This document shows, piece after piece, positions 26,462 to 35,648 of a stretch of DNA of 64,000 nucleotides. The translations under genes were made by a program, and so were the position numbers. Location of the stretch: NCBI RefSeq assembly GCF_010122465.1, contig NZ_WLZY01000009.1:180729-244728 (forward strand), given 5' to 3'. The DNA is from Phytoactinopolyspora mesophila. Its GTDB lineage: Bacteria > Actinomycetota > Actinomycetes > Jiangellales > Jiangellaceae. The notes under the pieces are model-generated. The model saw only the letters and a program-made list of their open reading frames with translations. It did no database searches and was not told the DNA's origin. Position 1 is the first letter of the stretch. Each line of letters opens with the position of its first letter.

Positions 26462-26803
26462 TCATTCCTCGGATTGCGCCGGCTGTTCGGCGAGAACCTC
26501 ACCGAGCCGGTCAAAGCGGTCTTCCCAACCGGCGCGGCGTTCCGCGATCCACTGATCGACCAGCCGAAGCGCGGGCCGTTCGACGCGGCACGTGCGCACC
26601 CGCCCGACCTTCTCCGAGCGCACCAGACCACACGTCTCCAGCACACGAAGATGCTGAACGACACCCGACAGCGACATGTCGAACGGTTCCGCGAGCTCAC
26701 TGACCGTCGCCGATCCACGACACAATCGCTCGATCATGACCCGCCTGGTCGGGTCGGCGAGCGCATGGAAGACCCGGTCAACCGGCGCAAGTTGGTTAAG
26801 CAT
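26462..26803 (-). CDS. ArsR-family winged-helix repressor
   Basis: A 113-residue regulator with the helix-turn-helix FHALADPTRRVMIERLCRGSATVSELAEPFDMSLSGVVQHLRVLE. No metal-site cysteine pair is present in the recognition helix, so it is more likely to sense an organic ligand or act constitutively than to bind arsenic. It heads an operon with the SRPBCC and RibD-like genes and is divergent from an MMPL exporter. A second ArsR-SRPBCC pair at 56667-57720 shows that this is a recurring module in this genome. Confidence 0.92.
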   Translation of the reverse strand: MLNQLAPVDRVFHALADPTRRVMIERLCRGSATVSELAEPFDMSLSGVVQHLRVLETCGLVRSEKVGRVRTCRVERPALRLVDQWIAERRAGWEDRFDRLGEVLAEQPAQSEE

Positions 26804-26860
26804 GCACTTCAGTATCTCCAGCTACTCGGACATAGTCAAGCAACTACTTAACCATTGCCC

Positions 26861-26909
26861 TGAACATCTGGATCGGAGTGCTCTATAAAATGAGAGTAGA
26901 CTCTTATTT
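26861..26909 (+). promoter_or_regulatory. MMPL operon promoter with overlapping operator
   Basis: TGAACA (26861-26866), 17 bases, TATAAA (26884-26889) makes a credible sigma-70-type promoter in an AT-rich gap. An imperfect 22-base palindrome at 26888-26909 (core GAGAGTAGACTCTT) overlaps the -10 end. It is well placed to be the operator of the TetR regulator encoded after the exporter. Confidence 0.65.
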
Positions 26910-26959
26910 AGTTGTCCACTACTGTTTTCGCGACTGTTCAACTCAACCAGGGAGTCCCC

Positions 26960-29182
26960 ATGGCCACCCTTCTCTACCGTCTTGGTCGCCTGTGCTTCCG
27001 CCGCCGCAAGCTCGTCCTTGTCCTCTGGATCGGTGCGCTGGTCGTCGTCGGCGTAGGCGGCGCCACACTCGCCGGTGACCGTGCCGACCGATTCGAAATC
27101 CCCGGCACTGAGGCTCAGGAAGCCATCGACCTTCTCGAACAGCGTTTTCCGGAGGCAGCGGCAGGCGGTGCCTCCGCGAGGGTGGTGTTCGCCGCGTCGT
27201 CCGGTGAGGTGCTCACCGACCCGGGAAACGCCGAAACCATCCGGCGTGTAGTCGACGTCCTCGGCGATGGTCCGCAGGTGGCCGGCGTCTCGGATCCGAT
27301 CGCGACCGGCGCCCTGTCACCGGATGCGACGATCGGTTACGCCGAGATCCACTACGCCGTGTCTGAGGACGAGCTCACCGACGCTGCCCGAGACACGCTC
27401 GCGCACGCAGCCGAGGTCGGGCGGGATGCCGGCGTGATCGTGGAGATGGGCGGCAGCGCCGTCGAGTCTGACGAAGAGGTCGGCCACACCGAGATCATCG
27501 GCCTGGCCGTTGCCGCGATGGTGCTGATCGTGACCTTGGGCTCACTGCTGGCCGCCGGCCTGCCACTGGTCAACGCCATTCTCGGCGTGGCCGTCGGCCT
27601 GTCCGCTATCGCCGTGGTCAGCCGGTTCGTCGATCTTGGCACCGATACCCCGATGCTGGCGATGATGCTCGGGCTCGCCGTCGGGATCGACTATTCCCTG
27701 TTCATCGTCGTCCGTTATCGCCACGAGCTCGCCAGCACCAACAACCGGGCACTGGCCGCCGGCCGCGCCATCGGCACCGCCGGCTCAGCCGTGGTCTTCG
27801 CCGGTCTGACCGTCGTCGTCGCGCTGGTCGCGCTGACCGTGCTGGGGCTGCCTGTCCTCACTGAGATAGGCCTGGCCGCCGCCGGGACCGTCACCATCGC
27901 GGTGCTGGTGGCGCTGACTCTGCTGCCGGCCTGGTTCGGATTCGCCGGCGAGCGGTTGACGTCGACGCGCAACGTGCGCCGGATGCTGCTGCGCCGCCCC
28001 GCCCCCGTGACCCCACGACGCCGGCTGGGTGAGCGGTGGGCCACCTTCGTCATCGGCCGTCCCGTGGCGGTCCTGACAGTGGCGGTCCTCGGCTTGGGCG
28101 TCGTCGCGATTCCCACCCTGGACCTGCGCCTGGGCTGGCCCCACGACGGTTACGCCGCCGAGGGCAGCACGCAGCGCCAGGCGTACGACCTGATCAGTAC
28201 TGGGTTCGGAGCAGGTTTCAACGCGCCGCTCACGGTCGTCGTCGACGGTAGCGGCAGCACCGATCCGGAGAGGGCGGTCGACCACGCGGCCGACGCGATC
28301 GCGCGGCTTCCCAACACGGAAAGCGTCAGCCCTCCCGCGTTCAACGAGGCCGGCTACACCGCACTGCTCGAGGTCATTCCTGGAACAGATGCCGACGACG
28401 AAGCGACGGAAGACCTCGTCCACGCGATCCGGGAGACCGGTGCCGAGTTGTCCGAAGAGACCGGCGCGAAGATCCTCGTCACCGGCCAGACCGCCCTCGA
28501 CATCGATTCCTCGGCAAAGATGGCCGACGCTTTGCTGCCCTATTTGGCCCTTGCCGTCGGCCTGTCGCTGATCTTGCTGATGATCGTGTTCCGGTCGGTC
28601 CTAGTGCCGATCAAGGCGGCCGCCGGCTATCTGCTGACCATCGCCGCTACCTTCGGGGCCGTGGTCGCAGTCTTCCAGTGGGGCTGGCTCGCGAACCTCC
28701 TCGGGCTGGACACCACCGGCCCGATCATCAATCTGATGCCGGTGGTCCTCGTCGGGCTCACCTTCGGCCTGGCCATCGATTACGAGGTCTTTCTGGTCAG
28801 CCGGATCCGCGAAGAGCACGTCCGGGGCCGGGCACCGGCGTCAGCCATTGTGGCTGGTTTCGACCACAGCGCGCGTGTGGTCACCGCTGCCGCCTTGATC
28901 ATGATCAGTGTGTTCTTCGGTTTCGTGTTGTCCGACAACCCGTTGATCAAGCTGTTCGGGTTCACTCTCGGCGTTGGCATCCTGATCGACGCGTTCGTGG
29001 TGCGCATGACGATCGTGCCAGCCGTGATGCGGTTGCTCGGCAACGCCGCGTGGTGGCTGCCACCCTGGCTGGACCGGATTCTGCCGAACGTCGACGTCGA
29101 GGGTGCGGGCCTGCGGGCGAACGCCGACGGTACTCCGCCGGTCGATACAGTGCTGTCGAAAGCCGAAAGCACCCGGCGCTGA
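26960..29182 (+). CDS. MMPL family transporter (RND-type exporter)
   Basis: A 740-residue membrane exporter with about twelve TM helices in two repeats. Each repeat starts with a single helix, then a large extracytoplasmic domain, then five helices. Motifs are AMMLGLAVGIDYSLFIVVRYRHE in the first half and VGLTFGLAIDYEVFLVSRIREE in the second, both typical of MMPL proteins driven by proton flow. The substrate may be a lipid, siderophore or drug. The ATG at 26960 has GGGAG five bases upstream; an in-frame ATG at 26912 is less likely. The TetR gene follows after 15 bases. Confidence 0.94.
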   Translation: MATLLYRLGRLCFRRRKLVLVLWIGALVVVGVGGATLAGDRADRFEIPGTEAQEAIDLLEQRFPEAAAGGASARVVFAASSGEVLTDPGNAETIRRVVDVLGDGPQVAGVSDPIATGALSPDATIGYAEIHYAVSEDELTDAARDTLAHAAEVGRDAGVIVEMGGSAVESDEEVGHTEIIGLAVAAMVLIVTLGSLLAAGLPLVNAILGVAVGLSAIAVVSRFVDLGTDTPMLAMMLGLAVGIDYSLFIVVRYRHELASTNNRALAAGRAIGTAGSAVVFAGLTVVVALVALTVLGLPVLTEIGLAAAGTVTIAVLVALTLLPAWFGFAGERLTSTRNVRRMLLRRPAPVTPRRRLGERWATFVIGRPVAVLTVAVLGLGVVAIPTLDLRLGWPHDGYAAEGSTQRQAYDLISTGFGAGFNAPLTVVVDGSGSTDPERAVDHAADAIARLPNTESVSPPAFNEAGYTALLEVIPGTDADDEATEDLVHAIRETGAELSEETGAKILVTGQTALDIDSSAKMADALLPYLALAVGLSLILLMIVFRSVLVPIKAAAGYLLTIAATFGAVVAVFQWGWLANLLGLDTTGPIINLMPVVLVGLTFGLAIDYEVFLVSRIREEHVRGRAPASAIVAGFDHSARVVTAAALIMISVFFGFVLSDNPLIKLFGFTLGVGILIDAFVVRMTIVPAVMRLLGNAAWWLPPWLDRILPNVDVEGAGLRANADGTPPVDTVLSKAESTRR

Positions 29183-29197
29183 ACGGAGGTCGCGTTG

Positions 29198-29839
29198 ATG
29201 TCGTCATCGCAGCCGGATCGTGCCGACGTGGCTGCCGCTGGCCAGCGGCAGCCACCGGGCCTTCGGGAACGCAAGAAGGCGCGCACGCGAGCTGCCATCC
29301 AACGCGAGGCCGTACACCTTTTCCGCGCGCAAGGGTTCAGTGCGACAACGATCGAGCAGATCGCCGAGGCCGCTGAGGTGGCGCCGAGCACCGTCTTCCG
29401 ATACTTCCCCACCAAGGAAGACCTGGTCGTCCTGGAAAACGACCTGCAGCCGATGATCGCCGAGTTCCATGCACAGCCACCTGAGTTGACGCCGCTGCAA
29501 GCCATGCACCGCGCCATCCTCGCCACCTTCGGCACACTGACACCGAACGAGCTCGACGAACGCCGCGAACGTGAACACCGGGAACTCCTGGTCCTGTCCA
29601 TCCCGGAACTCTGGGCCAGCAACCTGGACAACATCACCAGCAGCCTGGACACGGTGGCCGAGGCGGTAGCCGAGCGCTGCGGCAGGAGCGCCGACGACCC
29701 CCGGGTGCGCAGCTTCGTCGGCGCCTTCTTCGGTGCCATCCTTCCCGTCTGGTTCGCCTGGGCCCATGACCCAGAAGTCGATCTGCTGGCCGGCATGGAC
29801 GACGCGTTGACCCATCTGAGCGACGGCCTCCACCTCTGA
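29198..29839 (+). CDS. TetR-family regulator of the MMPL exporter
   Basis: A 213-residue regulator. After a 20-residue polar leader comes the helix-turn-helix (AVHLFRAQGFSATTIEQIAEAAEVAPSTVFRYFPTKEDLV). The C-terminal domain is all-helical, with a ligand pocket. It is transcribed with the MMPL gene and probably represses the operon through the palindrome at 26888-26909. The ATG at 29198 is chosen, with GGAGG eight bases upstream; a TTG three bases earlier is possible. Confidence 0.92.
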   Translation: MSSSQPDRADVAAAGQRQPPGLRERKKARTRAAIQREAVHLFRAQGFSATTIEQIAEAAEVAPSTVFRYFPTKEDLVVLENDLQPMIAEFHAQPPELTPLQAMHRAILATFGTLTPNELDERREREHRELLVLSIPELWASNLDNITSSLDTVAEAVAERCGRSADDPRVRSFVGAFFGAILPVWFAWAHDPEVDLLAGMDDALTHLSDGLHL

Positions 29840-29850
29840 CCCCGCTCCCC

Positions 29851-29901
29851 ATGATCATGAACACTTATCGACCAATATGGTCGACAAGTGTTCATGATCA
29901 T
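29851..29901. terminator. Large inverted repeat between convergent genes
   Basis: Arms of 24 bases at 29851-29874 and 29878-29901 pair with a single mismatch around a three-base centre. The outer tips read ATGATCATGAACACTT. The repeat occupies nearly the whole gap between the TetR gene stop and the ABC permease stop, so it probably terminates both transcripts. Its near-perfect arms are unusually long for a simple terminator. Confidence 0.7.
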
Positions 29902-29904
29902 CGG

Positions 29905-31554
29905 TCAGGTGGTGTGGACGTCGCGGCGGCGGAAGCCGGCCAGACCGGCGGACAACAGCGCGGCAGCCAGCACCATGAGGATCAGCATCGGCGTGGCGGT
30001 GAACGCGTCGCCGGGAATCCGCGGCACATGTCCGAACGGCGAAAGGTTGTGCGCCACATCCGGCATTCCGAGCGCAGGCCCCATCAGGTCGACAACCACC
30101 CCGTAGGCGAGCAGGAGCCATGCCGCCTGCGCAAGGCGCGGCGCTAGCCCGAAGAGTGCGAACGCCACGCCTATGACGACCCACATGGCGGGCACCTGCA
30201 CCAAGCCACCGGCGAACAGCTCCAACCACAAGGATGTGTCTGCCTGCGTAACGGAGGCGGTAACGCCAAGGGCCAGCGAGCCGGTCAGCATCACCATGGC
30301 GCTGCCCGCCATCGCGACCACCAGATAACCTGCGCCCCATCGGGTCCGGGTCAACGCGGTGGTCAGCAACGGCTCGGCGCGTCCGGAGATCTCCTCCGCG
30401 CGCACCCGTAGCGCCGACTGGATCGCGAAGCCGGTCGCGATCAGCGCCATCATGGCCGTCACGGTGCTCAAGAACGATTCCACGAACGTCGTGTCGCCCG
30501 CTCGGACGAAGATCTCCTGCACCTGTTCGTTGTCTGCGGCGAACTCCTCCACATCCTCGACCATCGGCCCGAACGCCGCGCCCAGCACGGCTAGCCCGAC
30601 GGCCCACGCCACCAGCCCGGCCCGCTGCAACCGGAACGCCAGCCCCAACGGGTGCACCAGCCAGTTGGACGCAAGCGGCGGTCCCGGGCGCGGAGGCACC
30701 AGACCTGCCCCGACGTCGCGCCGCACGCTGAGCGCCATGGCTCCGGTCACCAGGACGATGGTCAGGGCGAGCGACAGCAGCAACGGCCACCACCGCTCGT
30801 CGACGAAGGCGCGGGTCTCCAGCGACCACGCGAACGGCGACACCCACGACAAGCCGGTCTCACTGACGTCACCGACAGCCCGCACCAGGTACGTCGCACC
30901 CAGCACCGCCACACCGACGCCGACGGCGCCCCGGGCGTACTCGGTGACCTGCGCCGCCATCGTCGCGACCGCCATGAAGACCAGGCCGGCAGCCGCCATT
31001 GACATGGCATAGGTCAAAGAACCGGCTCCGTCGAGCCGATCGAGACTGGACAGGGCTGCCGCGGTCAGCAACCCGACGACGAGATTCAGCGCCGCTACCA
31101 CCAGCAGCGTCGAGGCGGTAGCGGCATGCCGGCCCACGACACCCGACCGGACCAGCTCCGCGCGCCCGCTTTCCTCTTCGGCCCGCGTGTGCCGGATGAC
31201 CAGGAACGTGCTCATGAGCGCGACCAGGATCACCGCGATGTAGAGCGACTCGTTCGCGACCATCGCACCGAACGTGTAGTTGTCCAGTCCGTATCCCGGC
31301 CCGTTGAAGGCGATGAAGATCGGGTTGTCCGCCAGCTCACTGCGGCTGTCGAGGTCGGCCTGCGTCGGATAGGTGTCCGAGTAGCTCTGCGCGACGCCGG
31401 CCAGAGACCCGACGATCGCCGCGATCCAGACCGGAATCCGCACCCGGTCCCGCCGCAGGATGAATCGGACGAGCGTGCCCGTGCCCGCAAATGCCTCGGC
31501 GCCGCAGCTGGAGCCGCGTTCCGGGCGCGACGTCATCATAGTTGTGGTGCTCAT
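29905..31554 (-). CDS. ABC-2 family permease (polyketide-antibiotic-exporter type)
   Basis: A 549-residue membrane protein with about twelve hydrophobic segments in two similar halves, unlike the usual six-helix ABC-2 permease. The doubled layout and length match actinobacterial exporters annotated for polyketide antibiotics (TnrB3 type). The ATG at 31554 overlaps the ATPase stop (ATGA). The frame extends upstream across the ATPase gene in another phase but is not coding there. With one fused permease and one ATPase gene the transporter is complete. The adjacent divergent TetR suggests drug-inducible expression. Confidence 0.87.
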   Translation of the reverse strand: MSTTTMMTSRPERGSSCGAEAFAGTGTLVRFILRRDRVRIPVWIAAIVGSLAGVAQSYSDTYPTQADLDSRSELADNPIFIAFNGPGYGLDNYTFGAMVANESLYIAVILVALMSTFLVIRHTRAEEESGRAELVRSGVVGRHAATASTLLVVAALNLVVGLLTAAALSSLDRLDGAGSLTYAMSMAAAGLVFMAVATMAAQVTEYARGAVGVGVAVLGATYLVRAVGDVSETGLSWVSPFAWSLETRAFVDERWWPLLLSLALTIVLVTGAMALSVRRDVGAGLVPPRPGPPLASNWLVHPLGLAFRLQRAGLVAWAVGLAVLGAAFGPMVEDVEEFAADNEQVQEIFVRAGDTTFVESFLSTVTAMMALIATGFAIQSALRVRAEEISGRAEPLLTTALTRTRWGAGYLVVAMAGSAMVMLTGSLALGVTASVTQADTSLWLELFAGGLVQVPAMWVVIGVAFALFGLAPRLAQAAWLLLAYGVVVDLMGPALGMPDVAHNLSPFGHVPRIPGDAFTATPMLILMVLAAALLSAGLAGFRRRDVHTT

Positions 31555-32471
31555 CGCCGGTCTCCGTTTCGGGCGCCGGTGGTGGCGAGGTCGTCGCCGT
31601 AGTGCCGCATGAACAGCTGCTCGAGAGTGGGCGGCTGGCTGGTCAGGCTGCGGATGCCGAGGCTGTGTAGATGACCCACGACGTCGCCGAGGTGTTCGGT
31701 GTCGACGTCGAACCGCACCCGCCCGTTGTCTGCATCGAGGTCGTGTACACCGTCGAGCCGGACCAACGAGTCCGCGGGACGGCTTGTCACCGCCTCGATC
31801 GAGGTGCGCGTCAGATGGCGTAGATCCTGCAACGTGCCGGACTCGACGATGCGGCCCTGCCGGATGATGGAGACTCGATCGGCCAGCGCCTCGACTTGGC
31901 CGAGAATGTGACTGGAGAGCAGCACCGTTCGCCCCTCTGCGCTGGCCTCCCGGATGCACTCCTGGAAGACAGCTTCCATCAAGGGGTCCAGCCCGGCAGT
32001 CGGCTCGTCGAGAATCAGCAGCTCGACATCGCTGGCCAACGCGGCCACGATGGCCACCTTCTGCCGATTTCCCTTCGAATACGTGCGCCCCTTCTTGGTG
32101 GGGTCGAGGCTGAACCGCTCACACAGCTGGTCGCGGCGGCGCCGGTCGAAGCCGTTGCGCAGCCTCGCCTGGAGGTCGATGGCCTCCCCGCCGGTCAGGT
32201 TCGGCCAGAGCTCCACGTCTCCCGGCACGTAGGCGAGCTGCCGGTGCAGTTCCACGGTGTGGTGCCAGGGGTCGCGGTCAAGCACCCGGGATTCACCGCC
32301 GTCGGCACGCAGCAGGCCCAGCAGGATACGGATGGCGGTGGATTTGCCTGCTCCGTTCGGGCCGAGGAATCCGTGCACCTCACCGGATTCGACATCAAGG
32401 TCGACGCCGTCGAGAGCTTGTGTCTTGCCGAACCGCTTGACCAGTCCTTTCACCGAGATCGCGCGTGTCAT
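31551..32471 (-). CDS. ABC transporter ATP-binding protein (drug-exporter type)
   Basis: A 306-residue ATPase: Walker [15 protein letters not shown], a signature region degenerated to [15 protein letters not shown], Walker [15 protein letters not shown] and the switch His in SSHILGQ. The altered signature (SKGN in place of SGGQ) is common in the DrrA/CcmA exporter group. The last 90 residues form the accessory domain. The ATG at 32471 follows CGGAGGAGG; an upstream in-frame start at 32537 is unlikely. It is coupled to the permease by an ATGA overlap. Confidence 0.92.
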   Translation of the reverse strand: MTRAISVKGLVKRFGKTQALDGVDLDVESGEVHGFLGPNGAGKSTAIRILLGLLRADGGESRVLDRDPWHHTVELHRQLAYVPGDVELWPNLTGGEAIDLQARLRNGFDRRRRDQLCERFSLDPTKKGRTYSKGNRQKVAIVAALASDVELLILDEPTAGLDPLMEAVFQECIREASAEGRTVLLSSHILGQVEALADRVSIIRQGRIVESGTLQDLRHLTRTSIEAVTSRPADSLVRLDGVHDLDADNGRVRFDVDTEHLGDVVGHLHSLGIRSLTSQPPTLEQLFMRHYGDDLATTGARNGDRR

Positions 32472-32546
32472 TGGCGGCCTCCTCCGATTTCTCACGTAGT
32501 ACGACCCGGCGGCCGGCGTCCGGCATCGCTGAACCACGAAGATACC

Positions 32547-32564
32547 TTACTGTCGAGTCAGTAA
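32547..32564. promoter_or_regulatory. Operator-like inverted repeat between ABC exporter and TetR
   Basis: TTACTG and CAGTAA flank a six-base spacer in the divergent promoter region. A second, smaller odd palindrome GGTAATTTACC is at 32579-32589. These are the probable binding sites of the TetR protein encoded from 32646. Confidence 0.6.
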
Positions 32565-32645
32565 TCTACCGCCGGGATGGTAATTTACCCACCAGATAAG
32601 CTTGTGCACCGTTGCGGTCCGGCAGAACCACCTCGAGGAGGACGC

Positions 32646-33242
32646 GTGGAGATCGAAGACCCACCACGGCGGCGGGACGGACGCACCAGGGACACCCGGC
32701 AACGCATCCACGGCGTGGCTCTCGAACTGTTCCTGGAGAGGGGCTTCGCGCAGACCACCATGCAGGACATCGCCGACCGGCTAGGGCTGACAAAGGCCGC
32801 GCTGTACTACCACTTCCCGACCAAAAGCGATCTGATCCGCGCGGTGATCCAGCCCAGCATCGACGACGTCGAGCGCTTCCTGACAGAGGCCCGGGAACAG
32901 ACCCTGCCTACGCGGGAGGTGCTGGAGCGCTTCTTCGACATCAACTACGCCAACCGCACGGTCTTCCTCGCCCTGACCCTCGACCCGTCCGGGCTCGCCG
33001 ACGCCGATGCGGACAATTGGATACCTCGGCTGGCGGAGACCTTCCAGCAATTGCTGGCCGGGCCCGAAGCCACCACTGACCAGCGGATCCGGATCGTCAT
33101 GGTGGCCAACGGCCTCAGCCGGGCCGCAACTCTGCTCACCGACATCCCGCATGACGAGCTTCGGGCCACCGCCGTCGGTATCGCGCTGCAGAGCCTCGAG
33201 GCGCCGCCCGTTCACGCGTCGAGCAAACCACCGACGGCGTAG
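32646..33242 (+). CDS. TetR-family regulator of the ABC-2 exporter
   Basis: A 198-residue regulator. Helix-turn-helix: GVALELFLERGFAQTTMQDIADRLGLTKAALYYHFPTKSDLI, followed by a helical effector domain. The GTG at 32646 has GAGGAG five bases upstream; the longer frame from 32577 runs through the operator region and is unlikely. The gene is divergent from the ABC exporter and separated from it by a region with two inverted repeats, the classic layout of a local repressor. Confidence 0.92.
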   Translation: MEIEDPPRRRDGRTRDTRQRIHGVALELFLERGFAQTTMQDIADRLGLTKAALYYHFPTKSDLIRAVIQPSIDDVERFLTEAREQTLPTREVLERFFDINYANRTVFLALTLDPSGLADADADNWIPRLAETFQQLLAGPEATTDQRIRIVMVANGLSRAATLLTDIPHDELRATAVGIALQSLEAPPVHASSKPPTA

Positions 33243-33419
33243 CTGGCCGCCTCTTCAATACGCTGTGAAGGCGGTCCGGCCCAGGCAACCCTGCCGTTGA
33301 AGACCCGTGGCCATCCGAGACCATCGCGGGAATCGTCGAGGGCCACATCGGCCAGCATCGGCCGGAGACCGTAAGTACCCGCCGGTGATTCCCCTCCAGG
33401 ATGCGTAGCCGTTCTCACG

Positions 33420-34016
33420 TCAGGCCGGTGGCCGGCGAAGCAGCCAGTCCCAGAATCTCCGGCGCGGATGACGCGCTCTGATAGTGCCGGACTTCACCTT
33501 GCCGTTGACCCTCAGGGTCGTTGAGCCGGGCTCTGGGCGCCCCGCGACGCGGTTGACCAGGCTTCCGCTCGAGCTGGTGACGTTGTCCATATCCACGCTC
33601 CAGCCACGCGGCACGGTCAGGATCACCGAGCCGGAGGTCGCAACCGCTTCAACCGTCACCTCTCGATGTGTGCACACGGCTTGGGTGAAATCGATCCTGA
33701 TGGTGCCAGAGGTGCATTCCGCCACGATCGTGGGCGGGACCGTCCAATAGCCGTCTTTTCGTAGCGAGCCGCTCTGGGTCTTGAGGCTCAGCGAGCGAGT
33801 GTCCGGAACGACGGGGGCGGCAGAGAGGTCAGCGGTGACTACCTCGAGTTCGGCGTGGGTCTTAGCCGCGTAAGTCGCGGCCAGCCGCTCGTCCAGCTCG
33901 CTGAGATCGAGCCGGCCGTCTGCCACAGCGGATCGCAGCTGCTCAGCCACGTCCTCACGATCTCCGTCGGATGCCCGCACGGCACGTGGCGGCAGGAAAT
34001 CGGGCGCATCCGTCAT
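33420..34016 (-). CDS. DUF1707 domain protein with LiaF-like C-terminal region
   Basis: A 198-residue protein. Residues 12-65 carry the DUF1707 motif (RASDGDREDVAEQLRSAVADGRLDLSELDERL). The rest is a beta-rich region (SGTIRIDFTQAVCTHREVTVEAVATSGSVILTVPRGWSVDMDN) resembling the adhesin-like/LiaF domain seen in cell-envelope stress proteins. No transmembrane segment is visible. A basic C-terminal tail (HPRRRFWDWLLRRPPA) could contact membrane or nucleic acid. The start ATG has GGAG upstream. The function is unknown. Confidence 0.8.
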   Translation of the reverse strand: MTDAPDFLPPRAVRASDGDREDVAEQLRSAVADGRLDLSELDERLAATYAAKTHAELEVVTADLSAAPVVPDTRSLSLKTQSGSLRKDGYWTVPPTIVAECTSGTIRIDFTQAVCTHREVTVEAVATSGSVILTVPRGWSVDMDNVTSSSGSLVNRVAGRPEPGSTTLRVNGKVKSGTIRARHPRRRFWDWLLRRPPA

Positions 34017-34113
34017 CGTCGCTCCAGTGATCCGTTCCGTCAGCTATCAACGAGCATAAACGCCGGCTGATCTACAACGGTTCGCCACCACACCACGTAA
34101 TGAAGACCCGAGC

Positions 34114-34404
34114 CTACCTACCGGGCAACACTCGCATGGCCCGCCGCTCCTCCGGTGTAGTGCCACCCCACACGCCGTGGTCCTGCCCGGTCTCGAGCGC
34201 GTAGGCCAGGCACTCGGCATCGACCCGGCATTGCGCACAGATCCTCTTCGCCGCATCGATCTGGTCCAAGGCCGGGCCGACGGATCCGATCGGGAAGAAG
34301 ACCTCCGGGTCGGTCTTGCGGCATCTGGCCCAGCTCATCCATTCAGGGCGCTCTGTCAACGCAGCGGCACTTCGGTCAGCCGCGGTCCTCTGGATGTGGA
34401 TCAC
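34114..34404 (-). CDS. WhiB-family Fe-S regulator
   Basis: A 96-residue WhiB protein with Cys28, Cys56, Cys59 and Cys65 for a [4Fe-4S] cluster and the turn GVWGG followed by TTPEERRAMR. The C-terminus is short and has no AT-hook, so it is not a typical WhiB7. An N-terminal 20-residue extension (QRTAADRSAAALTERPEW) precedes the conserved part. The start is GTG at 34404, with AAAGG seven bases upstream. It faces away from marC across a region holding a perfect 12-base inverted repeat. Confidence 0.9.
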   Translation of the reverse strand: MIHIQRTAADRSAAALTERPEWMSWARCRKTDPEVFFPIGSVGPALDQIDAAKRICAQCRVDAECLAYALETGQDHGVWGGTTPEERRAMRVLPGR

Positions 34405-34469
34405 CCCCTTGCCTTTCTGTCGCCGAGCGGTTCAACCGGTCCGCGGCGGGCCAGCCACGGCCGGGCAAA

Positions 34470-34522
34470 TTGACACCAAACTACGACAGACCGTAGCACT
34501 ACGCGACGTAGTAGTGCTACGG
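34470..34522 (+). promoter_or_regulatory. Candidate promoter and 12-bp inverted repeat upstream of marC
   Basis: TTGACA at 34470-34475 is followed 18 bases later by TAGCAC (34494-34499). Overlapping it is a perfect inverted repeat, CCGTAGCACTAC (34491-34502) and its complement at 34511-34522, with an eight-base spacer. The repeat would block the promoter when occupied. It lies between divergent whiB and marC genes and could control either. Confidence 0.5.
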
Positions 34523-34604
34523 GAAGGTCGGCCCACTGGGCAGCCGCCCAGTTCAGGGCCAGCTAGCATGCCCAGGCCACTAGAATGACCCGCGTGATGG
34601 CGCG

Positions 34605-35213
34605 ATGAATTGGCAGATGTTCGGCGAGGCTTTCGTCACGCTGTTCGTCATCATGGATCCGCCCGGCACCGTACCCATCTTCCTCGCCCTGACCGGCGCG
34701 CAGCAGGCCTCCGCCACGCGCAACCGGGCAGCCTGGGTCGCCGTCGCCGTAGCCCTCGGCGTCATCGTCACCTTCGCGCTGTTCGGCCAGGCCATCCTCG
34801 ACTATCTCGGCATCAGCCTGCCGGCTCTGCAGACCGCGGGCGGGCTGCTGCTGTTGCTGGTGGCGTTACAGCTGCTCACTGGCGCCTTGGACGACCCCGA
34901 CGCACCGGCCAGCGGCAACGTAGCGATGGTTCCACTAGGAACCCCGCTGCTGGCCGGGCCCGGCGCTATCGTCGCCACCATGGTGTTCGTCCAGCGCTCC
35001 GACGAACCAGCCGACTACCTCGCCGTCGCGGCCGCTATCCTCGCGGTTCATCTATTGCTATGGATCTTCATGCGATACAGCACGGTCGTCATCCGCGTAC
35101 TCCGGGAATCCGGGATCCTGCTGGTGAGCCGGATAGCCGGACTGCTCCTCGCGGCGATCGCCGTCCAGCTGGTCGCGGACGCCGTCCGAGCCTTCATCGA
35201 CGGTGCCGGCTGA
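34605..35213 (+). CDS. MarC family integral membrane protein
   Basis: A 202-residue protein with six predicted TM helices. The N-terminal motif FVTLFVIMDPPGTVPIFLALT (conserved DPxG-xxP) defines the MarC/UPF0056 family. The role is unknown despite the historical multiple-antibiotic-resistance name. The ATG at 34605 has no recognisable Shine-Dalgarno, so the mRNA may be leaderless or the start may be elsewhere nearby. No clear operon partner. Confidence 0.9.
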   Translation: MNWQMFGEAFVTLFVIMDPPGTVPIFLALTGAQQASATRNRAAWVAVAVALGVIVTFALFGQAILDYLGISLPALQTAGGLLLLLVALQLLTGALDDPDAPASGNVAMVPLGTPLLAGPGAIVATMVFVQRSDEPADYLAVAAAILAVHLLLWIFMRYSTVVIRVLRESGILLVSRIAGLLLAAIAVQLVADAVRAFIDGAG

Positions 35214-35285
35214 GCCGCCCCGGCCGCAAGACGAGCACACCGGCCAGGTGCGGACGCGAGCTCAGCCGGGGCTCGGAATGGCGTC

Positions 35286-35648
35286 TCAGCGCTCCGGATC
35301 CAGGCGCGGCGCGTTGCGCTTGAGCTGCCAGCACACGGCGCCGCCCACGAGCGCACCAGTCACCATCATCATGCCGAGGAATGACAGCACCATTCCCCAC
35401 CACATCACGATCACGTCTTCGGCATCCGTCACTCCTCGGATGAAGAGCAGCATTCCCACGACGAAGGCGACCACTCCGAAGATGCCCGCACTCCACAGCC
35501 ACGGGTTCGGCGACTTGCCAGGATCCCGCGAATTGCCGGTGTCCCGCGATCTGGTGAATTTGAGGTCCCGCAGCAGCGGTGTGTGCGGCTCTTCAGCGGA
35601 TCGGAGACCGGGCTCCTCGGGCGCCGCCGATTCGTCAGCATTGGTCAT
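35286..35648 (-). CDS. Small two-helix membrane protein of unknown function
   Basis: A 120-residue protein with a 50-residue polar N-terminus and two hydrophobic segments (LWSAGIFGVVAFVVGMLLFI and VMWWGMVLSFLGMMMVTGALVGGAV), ending in a basic tail. I recognise no named family. The ATG at 35648 is preceded by AGGAAAG. The start codon region overlaps the end of a decayed sigma-factor fragment read in another frame (35635-35976), which suggests an old rearrangement upstream of this gene. Confidence 0.7.
   Translation of the reverse strand: MTNADESAAPEEPGLRSAEEPHTPLLRDLKFTRSRDTGNSRDPGKSPNPWLWSAGIFGVVAFVVGMLLFIRGVTDAEDVIVMWWGMVLSFLGMMMVTGALVGGAVCWQLKRNAPRLDPER

Noticed and set aside
26912-26959. 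An upstream ATG extending the MMPL protein by 16 residues
   Set aside because: It lies immediately after the operator and has no ribosome site, while the ATG at 26960 has GGGAG at proper spacing and the typical MMPL N-terminus.
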